64,000 nucleotides of DNA from Panacibacter microcysteis (GTDB taxonomy: Bacteria; Bacteroidota; Bacteroidia; Chitinophagales; Chitinophagaceae). The notes beneath the pieces are model-generated. The model was given only the letters and a program-made list of their open reading frames with translations, searched no databases and was not told the origin of the DNA. The translations under genes were made by a program, and so were the position numbers. Positions 24,546-33,742 of the stretch are shown piece by piece. The stretch's first letter is position 1, and each line of letters begins with the position of its first letter. The stretch is from contig NZ_JADWYR010000002.1 in NCBI RefSeq assembly GCF_015831355.1, forward strand, positions 930,001-994,000, read 5' to 3'.

Positions 24546-24579
24546 TTATCACTGCTAAAATATTTTTTCTCCATACAGT

Positions 24580-24936
24580 TTATTGTATATTTTCTTGCCT
24601 TCTCCAATAAGAAATAGTAAGCTCCATCCTTTTTTTCGCTAATAGTGACAGTAGTTTGAAAAATTTTTCATGAATGTGAGTTGAAGTATTATAAACACCA
24701 AGAAATATTTCATCCAGTAGGGGGCCTATTTTATCATTTTCGCTTTCACATAGTTCATCAATAAATTTTGCACATCGTTCAAGAACATCTGCATTATTTT
24801 CCGTTAAATTTTCTTCTATAAAACCTGAAAAAAAAGAAAATACAACGGTAGACATTTCTGTAAATTCTTCTTCCTCAAAAGAAAATTCAGGAATTTGTTT
24901 TTTAAGCTCATCAGGAATGTTATAATAATTAATCAT
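24580..24936 (-). CDS. Putative immunity protein of the full-length Rhs toxin
   Basis: The 118-aa acidic, helical, cytosolic protein (MINYYNIPDELKKQIPEFSF, then many Glu) starts 9 bp after the stop of the full Rhs gene on the same strand. No family is recognised with certainty. Position, size, acidity and lack of a signal peptide make it the expected immunity partner for the Rhs C-terminal tip. The gene may be co-translated with rhs. Confidence 0.6.
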   Translation of the reverse strand: MINYYNIPDELKKQIPEFSFEEEEFTEMSTVVFSFFSGFIEENLTENNADVLERCAKFIDELCESENDKIGPLLDEIFLGVYNTSTHIHEKFFKLLSLLAKKRMELTISYWRRQENIQ

Positions 24937-24945
24937 GTTATGTTA

Positions 24946-27900
24946 CTATTGGAATCGTGAAATTAAATTTAGCAATTCCTGGCTTATAGAACCATAATTA
25001 GAGCCAGTTCCGGTAGCAATTTTAATTGCACGTGTTGCCTCAATTATTTGTCGAACGACAAATTGTTTTTCCAGTTCACTCAATTTTGAAACACTTGAGC
25101 TAAGCAACTTGGTGAAAAAAATCCTTGCGTCCACGACTTTTTGTAAATGACCGGTTGGGCTTAGTAAATTGCCTGTTATAGCCTCATGTATTAAAGCATC
25201 CGCAGAACTCCCATTACCAACTTTTGCATCCATTCGATAATATTTTGCAAGAAAATCTCTTAATCTTATACTCTTAAAAAATCGTTGATTGCGAACAAAT
25301 TTAATCATGTTCGCTGCTGTACGATATTTAGATAATGCTCTTAGACTACCAAAACTAAAGAGCCTGCTTTCGATTGGCTTTAATTTTCCTGCATTTAAAT
25401 CAATATAACCATCATCATCAATTTCAAAAATAAATGTATGACCATCAGCCTCATTACCATATGGAAGAAACACTTCAAAATCTCTGCCTGTAATGTCATA
25501 ATAAAGTGCTTTGGGCTGGGATAATTCAGCCAAGCTTTTTTGAACTTTTACTTTAAACTCTATATGCCAACCGCCGGACGCACCATGACTACTCCCCCCG
25601 CCGCCGTCCCCACCTGTAAAACTGCATTCCCAATTATTAGCCCCGCCGTAATCACTACCGCCACCAAAAGGTTCATAGTGTCCTGTATTAAATCCGATCC
25701 ATGCCCACATGCTCATACCACCAAACGGATTTGGTTCCGGCTCGTTCTCAATTGGTACAGCAAATGCTAATCCGGTAGGGTCATTCCAAAATATGGGATC
25801 ATTAGACCCATACAGGTACGGACTTAAATCAAAATATAATTCTCCAAGCGGATCCACCCCCGTAAACCTCCCCACCTGTGCATCATACCTTCTAAATGGA
25901 GTTTCATAATAATCTACATCAAGTCTTTCCTCTAACTCCGTCCCCGCATTAAACTTATACCTATTTGCAGCAGTGGTTGCCGCAGCGGCACTAATACCTT
26001 TCATCTCCAACCCAAACGGGTAATACGCTTCCTCCTGCAATAGCGGTCCCCGTATATGTGTCACCTGCAACTGGTCAAAATAAACACTGATGTTAGGCGT
26101 CTCATTACTTACATAAATATATAAGTAGCCGTTTTTGGTAATTTCCCTTTCAGTAATCGTGTGGGTTTTATAAACCCCGCTACCCACCACCTGTTGAAAC
26201 CCACTATTCTTACCATCATTGGTTAGAATTGGGTTCATCTGCTCATCAAATAAGATCCAGTTCAGGTAGGCCTTTGGTCTTGTCGTTACTGTACTTGCAT
26301 CCCTGTCTGTTAAAAAGCCTGATACGGATGGATTCAACACCGCTGAGGTTAACTGGCTGCCGGTTATTTTTCCGCCTGACAGGCCGGGCACACTATTCAC
26401 AATAGCACTAACGATATCACTTAATGGACTAACAGGTGCATCCGGTGTATTACCTCCCAATACGTACCAGCTATTGGCTTGCAGGTTAAACTTATCACCC
26501 GCCATTACTTTTAAAATCATGGAAGCTCCGATCTTGTTACCATTTCCTCTTACCAGCGAAGCCTTTTCATTAGGATTGCTGTAAACATTATCAACCGGAT
26601 AGTTTCCAGGTACGGTTGTTCTTGTAGCATCCAGGTTCAGGTAATATAAATTTTCACCTGGCGCATTACCTGATTCAAGTGTTGCCATCGGATAGGCATC
26701 TGTTCTTTGCTCTTCTGTAAGCGTAGTGCGGATGTTCCCTAAGTGATCTTTAATAAAGTAATCATATTCCAGGCTGAATGTTACAGCCATGGTGCTGTAA
26801 TTCATCTTCATCGAATTCCTGATACGACCTTCTTCATGTAACACATATTGTAACGTATCAGTACCACCATTGTTGGCTATTGGTATACTGCGCTGGTACA
26901 CAAATCCTGCAAGGTATGTTGTAATTGTTTTTAAACCGGTTTTTGTATCACTTGCTGTCTTTTGTAATAACATGCCCCCGGCATCGTATACATATGCAAT
27001 ACTTCCTTTGCCATTCACATTGATGTTATCGGGTTTATCCAAAAAATTATACGTTATACCACTACCTCCGCCTGAACCATGTATATGCTTGTTGTTATCT
27101 CTTATAAGATTGCCATTTACATCATACACATAATCATTCGTTGTCAGGCTCGTATCTTTAAAATCTCCCCATGGGTCAGTGTCGCTAATCAGATCCTTCA
27201 CTTTCGCCAGTTGATTACTGTTGGCAAGGTAAGTATAGCCCAGCGAGTCAATCGTTACCGCTGTATTGATCTTCATGCCACGTTGGTTCATCGCTGTTAT
27301 ATTGCCATTTGCGTCATAGGTAATACCAAAAACAGAAAAGTCCATTTTGTCTTTTGTCCAGGCACTGGCACCTCCATTCTGTTGTGTAAAATCTGCTTTT
27401 GTTAGCCTGTTGGTGTTATCGTAGGTATAGCCATAAGCTCTCGCTATACCATCACCGGCAGCCTTCCATTTTACACCCGCAATATTGCCATTATATTCGT
27501 CTGTGGTAAATCCAAAGTCATAGTGGAGTACTTCCCCAAAATAAGGGTTGGTGCCCGAGCCGTTTTCCACGTAAGCTTTGTTTATACCGTTCAACCAACC
27601 CCTTATATTGTAGGTATAATCCTGTACCGATAAATTATTACCAAGTGTTTTTGATTTTACCTGCCCCAGTTCATTGTAATTAAGCGTACTTACAGTTTTA
27701 TCAGCACCGTTATCTATTTTTTTAATTATGCTCTGCAGCCGCTGCCCGTTATAATAATTATATTTTGTAAGCAAAGTATGCGTTTCGCTGCCTGCGCTGC
27801 TCTTCTGGTGTGCAAGATGTGATCTCAACAATTTTCCTGAAAAATCATACTGTGTAGTTGCAATATCTGCACCACCGCTATAGTTGGTTTGCTTTGATTG

Positions 27901-29346
27901 GATCGCTCTTCCGTTTTCATCATAGAGCGTTAGAGAGTATAAGTAATTGCCCGAACCCAGTATCATGGTTTTACTACCGGTTACCATACCTCTTATTCTG
28001 TCAGTCTTCGCGATCTGCTGCGCATAGCCCGGACTGGTATTATACGTCGTAATAAAATTGGTGCTGTTGATATTGGTCGTTACCAGGTTACTATTTAAAG
28101 GAGTGGCGCTTGTCCAGGAATAATCATCAAAGTAAGTTTCCGATAATACAGTGTAAGTGCCCGTAAGCGTTGGGTAATCTGTCGCTGCTGCAGCATTGGT
28201 TTGCACCTGGTCTTTTGTAAGACTTGTGGTAATCAAACCTGTTTTACAGGGTCTTAGTTGTGCATCGTATTTTATAAATGTCCATTGGTTGGTAAGGCGA
28301 AGGTTTTCATCCTGCGTCATTACCAGCCTGTCAAGTTTATCATATGCAAAATACGTATCACCTTTACCAGGAATATGTTTCATCAACAGTCTTCCGCGGT
28401 TATCATACCAATAGTGGTAACATAGAAGATCGTACACATCACTGTTTGCAGTCAGGTTCCATAAGTCTTCTGCATCAATGGAATTAACAGCTTTGGGTGA
28501 TAATACGGCCCTAAGATGATTCAGTTCATCATAGATGTAGTAGGTGCATAGCCATCCTGTATGGTGTGACGATGGGGAACCGACAAGTTGGGTTTTGGTC
28601 AGTATTTTTTTACCCTGTTCGTCTGTGTAAACAACGGCCTTTTTGCCATGCTCATCTTTTATCTCTTGTACAGCCAAAACCCCTGCCTGGTATACTGAAC
28701 TGGTAAATGGTATATCATTTTCGTTGTTGATATTGATCTGCCAAAGTCTTACGCTATCCGCCAGAGTGTTAGATCGTACGCTAATGTTAATACCGTTATG
28801 GGCACCACCCCAACTGTTTCCTGGCGCATACTGGTCTGTCACTCGGTTCAAAGGAGACGATTCCATTACCGTTTCGCTGTAAATAACGCTTTCATTAGGA
28901 AACAATGACTGGTAAAACGTTGAATCTTTTGTCAAAGCACTTGCTTTAAACTTGCCATCGGTAGTATTTCCGGATTGTACAACAAAAGGCAGGTATTGGA
29001 TGGGCATTCTTCCGAACTCGTCATAGACCATGGCAGAAACCACATCATTGCCCAACGGAGATGCTTTTTTTGCCACTGTTTGTAATGGCCTGCCCATTTG
29101 GTCAAAATATTGAGTTGTAACGCTTACATCTGTAATTGCCGCATTAATGTTAAGCAGCGAAGTATCCTGCATGGGTATCAATGCACTATACACACGTTGG
29201 TAGCTGTTTGCTTTTTTCAGGTTATATGCAGGAAGGTTCTTTTTGTAAGTTGCAGCTGCAGGTGCGGTTTCGCTGTTGGGTATATTTTGGGCGTGCAGGC
29301 TGGTTGCAAACCCAAAACAAAAAAGGGCTATGGTAATAAAGCGCAT
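24946..29346 (-). CDS. Secreted Rhs/YD-repeat polymorphic toxin, DUF6443 type
   Basis: The 1466-aa protein has a Sec signal peptide (MRFITIALFCFGFATSLHA). Residues ~65-200 (VTTQYFDQMGRPLQTVAKKA, VYDEFGRMPIQYLPFV) match the DUF6443 domain found at the front of Bacteroidota Rhs proteins. YD/Rhs repeats follow (DELNHLRAVLSPKA, YDANGNITAMNQRG, YTYDNTNRLTKADF) to ~1000, where they should form the hollow Rhs shell. The core DHLGNIRTTLTEEQ lies near 865 and the Rhs-associated end RYDAQVGRFTGVDPLGE ... WNDPTGL near 1150-1195. After it lies a ~270-aa variable tip not recognised as a known toxin (HEAITGNLLSPTGHLQKVVD). There is no VgrG, PAAR or T9SS tail, so the export route is unclear. Confidence 0.85.
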   Translation of the reverse strand: MRFITIALFCFGFATSLHAQNIPNSETAPAAATYKKNLPAYNLKKANSYQRVYSALIPMQDTSLLNINAAITDVSVTTQYFDQMGRPLQTVAKKASPLGNDVVSAMVYDEFGRMPIQYLPFVVQSGNTTDGKFKASALTKDSTFYQSLFPNESVIYSETVMESSPLNRVTDQYAPGNSWGGAHNGINISVRSNTLADSVRLWQININNENDIPFTSSVYQAGVLAVQEIKDEHGKKAVVYTDEQGKKILTKTQLVGSPSSHHTGWLCTYYIYDELNHLRAVLSPKAVNSIDAEDLWNLTANSDVYDLLCYHYWYDNRGRLLMKHIPGKGDTYFAYDKLDRLVMTQDENLRLTNQWTFIKYDAQLRPCKTGLITTSLTKDQVQTNAAAATDYPTLTGTYTVLSETYFDDYSWTSATPLNSNLVTTNINSTNFITTYNTSPGYAQQIAKTDRIRGMVTGSKTMILGSGNYLYSLTLYDENGRAIQSKQTNYSGGADIATTQYDFSGKLLRSHLAHQKSSAGSETHTLLTKYNYYNGQRLQSIIKKIDNGADKTVSTLNYNELGQVKSKTLGNNLSVQDYTYNIRGWLNGINKAYVENGSGTNPYFGEVLHYDFGFTTDEYNGNIAGVKWKAAGDGIARAYGYTYDNTNRLTKADFTQQNGGASAWTKDKMDFSVFGITYDANGNITAMNQRGMKINTAVTIDSLGYTYLANSNQLAKVKDLISDTDPWGDFKDTSLTTNDYVYDVNGNLIRDNNKHIHGSGGGSGITYNFLDKPDNINVNGKGSIAYVYDAGGMLLQKTASDTKTGLKTITTYLAGFVYQRSIPIANNGGTDTLQYVLHEEGRIRNSMKMNYSTMAVTFSLEYDYFIKDHLGNIRTTLTEEQRTDAYPMATLESGNAPGENLYYLNLDATRTTVPGNYPVDNVYSNPNEKASLVRGNGNKIGASMILKVMAGDKFNLQANSWYVLGGNTPDAPVSPLSDIVSAIVNSVPGLSGGKITGSQLTSAVLNPSVSGFLTDRDASTVTTRPKAYLNWILFDEQMNPILTNDGKNSGFQQVVGSGVYKTHTITEREITKNGYLYIYVSNETPNISVYFDQLQVTHIRGPLLQEEAYYPFGLEMKGISAAAATTAANRYKFNAGTELEERLDVDYYETPFRRYDAQVGRFTGVDPLGELYFDLSPYLYGSNDPIFWNDPTGLAFAVPIENEPEPNPFGGMSMWAWIGFNTGHYEPFGGGSDYGGANNWECSFTGGDGGGGSSHGASGGWHIEFKVKVQKSLAELSQPKALYYDITGRDFEVFLPYGNEADGHTFIFEIDDDGYIDLNAGKLKPIESRLFSFGSLRALSKYRTAANMIKFVRNQRFFKSIRLRDFLAKYYRMDAKVGNGSSADALIHEAITGNLLSPTGHLQKVVDARIFFTKLLSSSVSKLSELEKQFVVRQIIEATRAIKIATGTGSNYGSISQELLNLISRFQ

Positions 29347-29386
29347 TGGTTTAAAATATAGGTTTTGTAAGCAGTTTTATAAGCTT

Positions 29387-29917
29387 TTATTCTTTAACCG
29401 GTGCAACTGGTATGCTGATCGCTTTTATTATATTGCTGTCCAGCGGCAATACTTCATTGGAGAAAACACCCATTAATTCCCCATTTTCGTCCACAAGGAA
29501 TTTATAAAAATCTGCCTGGATTATTGTGCTTAAAGTGTTGTTTAAACTGTCCTGGGTTAGCCATTGAAACAATGCAAGCTGGTCATTGCCAGTTACAGAA
29601 GTTTTACCCGCCAGTATAAAATGTGTATCATACTTTGTTGTCATCAGGGATTTGATCGCAGCATTTTCCAGCGGCTCGTTGCCAAAACTGTTAGAGGGGA
29701 AAGCAATAATGACCAGGCTGTCATGGTATGTGTTGTACAATGTCTCTAACCCGGCAAATTGGATACTGTCACCGCTGCTGGCTGTATTAACGATCAATAC
29801 TTTTTTCCCAATGAAGGAAGACATGTTCACCGTATTATCATCTATATCAGTAAAGCTGTACGTTGATATTCCTGAAAGAAAAAACATCGCTCCGAAAAGC
29901 ATGTAAAATATTTTCAT
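29387..29917 (-). CDS. Cysteine-less glutathione peroxidase homologue, exported
   Basis: The 176-aa protein starts with a signal peptide (residues 1-20) and has the glutathione peroxidase fold: VLIVNTASSGDSIQFAGLE, LYNTYHDSLVIIAFPSNSFG, LFQWLTQDS and FYKFLVDENGELMGVF. In active members the segment reads NVAS-x-C-G; here it is NTAS-S-G, one residue shorter, and the protein has no cysteine at all. The resolving-cysteine position (CTTNY in relatives) is MTTKY. Peroxidase activity is therefore not expected. It sits between the YD-repeat protein and rhs with short gaps (10 and 40 bp), so it is part of the same operon and may have a structural or chaperone role for toxin export. Confidence 0.8.
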   Translation of the reverse strand: MKIFYMLFGAMFFLSGISTYSFTDIDDNTVNMSSFIGKKVLIVNTASSGDSIQFAGLETLYNTYHDSLVIIAFPSNSFGNEPLENAAIKSLMTTKYDTHFILAGKTSVTGNDQLALFQWLTQDSLNNTLSTIIQADFYKFLVDENGELMGVFSNEVLPLDSNIIKAISIPVAPVKE

Positions 29918-29927
29918 TTCTGTTGTT

Positions 29928-32900
29928 TTAAAAATTACAATTACCCGTTTGTGTGGTGCAGGCCGTGCTATTTATTTCGGTGTAATCCTGTGTCTGAGTG
30001 CAATCCTCAAACATGTAATAATAGGTGCATTCCCACATATATATGCCGTCTACCGTAATTCGGCGCGTGGATTTGTTGAAGCGTACCCCCTGGGATGGAA
30101 ATCCATTAATACATTTATAATTTACCGGCATACAGTGGCACTCCCCGTATCTGGCGGGCGTAACAAACTTTGTATTTCCGTGTGTCGGGCTGTACGGGTT
30201 TATGTCTGTATATATTGAGTCATACTGCAGGTTGCCGGTACAATAATATCCTGTACCAATCCAGTCCGGTAACATCGAAACACTGTACACCGAGTCCGTG
30301 TACTCATATTTTTGTACAACATTCCTGTTCCTGTCTCTCACTACTTTTATCCTGTTGAGGTTGTCATACTCAGTATATAATACAGTATTATTGGCATCAA
30401 CAACGGCGACTGCACCAATAAAAGGCTCATAACTGTACGTTACCATGTTCGCATTGGAAGGATGAAGCCGTAGTTCATCAATGGTTCCTGACCCGGAAAC
30501 GGTAATCTGTGTTACACCTGTTATTGTCTTGGAATACAAATACCAGCCATTATAATTGGTAACAGCACTGCCGATAGAAGAACCATTTACATTAACCGAA
30601 GCACCTGACCTGCCCCAAACCGAAACGATATAAGTTTTGTTGCTGGTCAACCCGCTTTTTACAATGCTGCCGTTACTTAATGCATAAGCCCATTTTCCCG
30701 AGTATGCATTTGTATTTGACCTTTGCGTACTGTTTACTGTCCAGTTGCCATTACCGTCACTTTCAAAACTGGTATATGCGACATCAGCATATGAAGCATT
30801 TGATATTTCGGCTGTTTTATATAAGCTGTTATAGTCAGTAATTAATGAACTTGATATGCCTGTCACAGTATTTGTTATTTGAACGGGATTACCTTTGCTA
30901 TCATAATAGGGATATTCAGCCTGTTGTTTAAAATAGGTTGTATTACGATTGAGCTGTGCAGGATTAAAGTTGCCTATCGTTGTACCTGCAACCGGTTTAT
31001 TAGTTTCCAGAGCATAGGTTTTAAAAGGCCTGATACTGTTGTTGGATAATTGCTGCGGCTCACTGATTACGGCTGATAAAATCCTTGGGGTCGCGTCACC
31101 CGTAATCCATTGCTCTGTGGCAATAATTGGTGTGATTATACCACTATCTCTTAGTTTACCTATTACACCACTTATTGTATAATCGTGTGGATAATAAAAT
31201 CTTTTTTCAAGATTAAGTCCACGGGTTCGATCGTAAGCAGTGATGATCTTTTTTACCAGGTAACGGGCGGTATCATATTCCATTTCTGTTTTAGCAGTCA
31301 GTAGCGAGCCATTATCATTGTACGTTGTATCATAAATGGCTGTTTGAAAAACGTTGCCACTCTGCGGATAATATTCTTCTGCCACATAAACATTCTTTTT
31401 AGAAATAACCTGGTTACCGGAACCTTCAAATATTATATTCTGTGCAAGACCTAGCTTAAGGTTGCGATCATCAGGATTTGTGTAACTAAAGGTTTTAATA
31501 CTATAAACAATAGTAGACTTCTTGCGTAACGTGCCTGCATTATCATAAGCTTTTACTGAAAGTGGTAACCCTACAGCCCATGTATTCAGGTCATTGGGTG
31601 CATAAGGAAATGCAGGTACTGAAGTCTTGCATCCGGCGTGCTTTAGAGTGGTAAACTCATGAACTTCTTTACCTGTGTTTTTCTGAAGAGTACCATTGAT
31701 TACTTCTACACGGCTGTAACCAACCGGGCCGCCTTGGCTGAAATCCAGATTGTTCATTGGTTGCTGCCCTATCGCTAAATAATAACTGCGTAGCCGTACA
31801 GCGAGTGTTGTGTTGTTTACAAATGTTTCGCGGTAATCATAATAAGACATCGGCAATTCCCCGATCATGCCGGAACTTTCCCCATCCTCCAGTACGTATC
31901 TGTATGTTTTGATACCAATGCTTCCGGTATCCGAAAGATCATTTTTATATTTTATCTGCTTTACCCTTAACCCTGCTAGGGGCAATGTTTCCGCTATATA
32001 ACTATGATTGTACCAGCTGATATAAATATTGAAAGAGGATGTAACGGAACCCGAACCCAAAAATTTGGTTTCCATTACATAGTTACCGTCGGGCAGGTTG
32101 GTAGCCCATTTCTTCAAGCCATTATAGTAAAGATCGAAAAGTGAAATGGTCGTTGAATCAAGTGCGGCAACAGCACCGGCAGAGGTTTTTATTTTGCACG
32201 AAAAATTACAAGTGCCGTTCAAAGGCGGAGACTGTGTTCTCAGCAGTGCAGTATCAATTTTGAAACTTAATACTTGCCCATCTCCGTAGCTATTTGTGAA
32301 ATTAACATTGTTTGTTACGGTGTTATTAGAAGGAACGCTATAATATTTATACGAGAGCGACGAAGGGTTTTTATCATTAAGTTCATAAGTATATTCGATA
32401 ACACCTCCTTCCGGATTTACCATTTTATTCAATACACCTTTTTGCGTTCTTATTGCATTTGGATACCTGTTTTGCCAAACCGCAGAAGGGTAATTATTAT
32501 TGGTAAAGTTGGTCTTTAAGTGCGTAGTGGTGCCAAGGTCAAACCCCCAATCGTCCACATTGGTGGAAACCACCCCCATTTCTTTAAGAAATGTGCCCCT
32601 TACCCAAGGAATTGAACCTGTATCTGTCCAATCATAATAAAAGCTGTAACCTTTTGTTCGCTCCTTTGCGGTATAAGGTACTACGCTTGTTAAAAAAAGA
32701 GTATTGGCTGTGTCTTTGTAATTGAAATAGAAGCCGGAACGGAAAATAGTATCGCTGATAGTTATTTTTTCAAGTACGCCATTATCGGCCTCAGAATAAA
32801 ATTCTTTACTGTAATAAAAACTGACTACTCTTTTATCTGGAAGAGTTATAGATTGAATTTTTTTAACGGTCTCTGTTTGATTACCTGAATAATTGTAAGT

Positions 32901-33719
32901 TTTATAAATGGACGTATAAGGAGCCGCCATCAGGTATGTCAGCGGGTAACCGTATATACTGCTCAATGCTTTACTGGTGTAAGCAAGACGGATAGTATCC
33001 ACCCCGAACGCAGAGATGATCTCGCTTAAATTCCAGTTTGTATTGATATTGCTGTAGCCCTGGTGCATACCTGTGCTGTAATGTGTGGTTGATTCTGCGT
33101 CTTTGAACAGGTAACGGATCCCGTCTTCGGTTGTGATAGTGAATGAAAGTATTTTGGCAACGGAAGCATTCGGGTCAAATGCAGGAACGATTTTTAGTTT
33201 GGAATAGGGTACCAGTATTATCTCTTTGTTTTTCCTGATATAAAATTTTCCGCTGGTTCCATTAAAATTAAACTGAAAAACATCCTGTTGCGTATCGAGG
33301 GTGTCGTAATGATATTTATCAGCATTGCTCCGATAGTCTGCTGGTAAAGTTGGAGTATACAAAAAACCTCTTGACGGAATATCATCCGGTGTTCCGCGTA
33401 CAATCCTTGTAATAACGCCTCCGCTGCCAAGATACCATCCTAATCCAACAGAGGACGCTTTTTCATTTAGTCGTATGCCACCTGTACCAGTATAATATAA
33501 TCCAACACTAACGCCAATGCTGTTGATACTACTATAATTGAAAATAGGTACAGAAATAGCCGGCTGACCAGTAAAAAGATTTACCTGGTCAGCCATGAAT
33601 TTACTGGATGCTTCTGCTCCTGCGGACATTGGCGTTCCGTCAGAAAAATTTGGCCCGTCCTGTGCCTTTAGCTTATTGCAGCATACCGCTACAATTACAA
33701 TCAACAACCATTTGCGCAT
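29928..33719 (-). CDS. Large exported YD-repeat-like protein (Rhs partner)
   Basis: The 1263-aa protein has a signal peptide (MRKWLLIVIVAVCCNKLKAQ). The N-terminal third (GPNFSDGTPMSAGAEASSKF, INLFTGQPAISVPIFNY-like FTGQPAISVPIFNYSS) resembles the start of insecticidal-toxin/Rhs-related shell proteins. Single YD-type motifs are present late (YTEYDNLNRIKVVRDRNRN, about 1135). The C-terminal ~110 residues are rich in cysteine (YGECHCMPVNYKCINGF, TQTGNCNF). It lacks a toxin tip. Bacteroidota often carry such a protein just upstream of a DUF6443 Rhs gene. It may assemble with the Rhs shell or present it at the surface; the exact role is unknown. Confidence 0.7.
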   Translation of the reverse strand: MRKWLLIVIVAVCCNKLKAQDGPNFSDGTPMSAGAEASSKFMADQVNLFTGQPAISVPIFNYSSINSIGVSVGLYYTGTGGIRLNEKASSVGLGWYLGSGGVITRIVRGTPDDIPSRGFLYTPTLPADYRSNADKYHYDTLDTQQDVFQFNFNGTSGKFYIRKNKEIILVPYSKLKIVPAFDPNASVAKILSFTITTEDGIRYLFKDAESTTHYSTGMHQGYSNINTNWNLSEIISAFGVDTIRLAYTSKALSSIYGYPLTYLMAAPYTSIYKTYNYSGNQTETVKKIQSITLPDKRVVSFYYSKEFYSEADNGVLEKITISDTIFRSGFYFNYKDTANTLFLTSVVPYTAKERTKGYSFYYDWTDTGSIPWVRGTFLKEMGVVSTNVDDWGFDLGTTTHLKTNFTNNNYPSAVWQNRYPNAIRTQKGVLNKMVNPEGGVIEYTYELNDKNPSSLSYKYYSVPSNNTVTNNVNFTNSYGDGQVLSFKIDTALLRTQSPPLNGTCNFSCKIKTSAGAVAALDSTTISLFDLYYNGLKKWATNLPDGNYVMETKFLGSGSVTSSFNIYISWYNHSYIAETLPLAGLRVKQIKYKNDLSDTGSIGIKTYRYVLEDGESSGMIGELPMSYYDYRETFVNNTTLAVRLRSYYLAIGQQPMNNLDFSQGGPVGYSRVEVINGTLQKNTGKEVHEFTTLKHAGCKTSVPAFPYAPNDLNTWAVGLPLSVKAYDNAGTLRKKSTIVYSIKTFSYTNPDDRNLKLGLAQNIIFEGSGNQVISKKNVYVAEEYYPQSGNVFQTAIYDTTYNDNGSLLTAKTEMEYDTARYLVKKIITAYDRTRGLNLEKRFYYPHDYTISGVIGKLRDSGIITPIIATEQWITGDATPRILSAVISEPQQLSNNSIRPFKTYALETNKPVAGTTIGNFNPAQLNRNTTYFKQQAEYPYYDSKGNPVQITNTVTGISSSLITDYNSLYKTAEISNASYADVAYTSFESDGNGNWTVNSTQRSNTNAYSGKWAYALSNGSIVKSGLTSNKTYIVSVWGRSGASVNVNGSSIGSAVTNYNGWYLYSKTITGVTQITVSGSGTIDELRLHPSNANMVTYSYEPFIGAVAVVDANNTVLYTEYDNLNRIKVVRDRNRNVVQKYEYTDSVYSVSMLPDWIGTGYYCTGNLQYDSIYTDINPYSPTHGNTKFVTPARYGECHCMPVNYKCINGFPSQGVRFNKSTRRITVDGIYMWECTYYYMFEDCTQTQDYTEINSTACTTQTGNCNF

Positions 33720-33742
33720 ATAGAGATGTTATTGCTTTTGTT

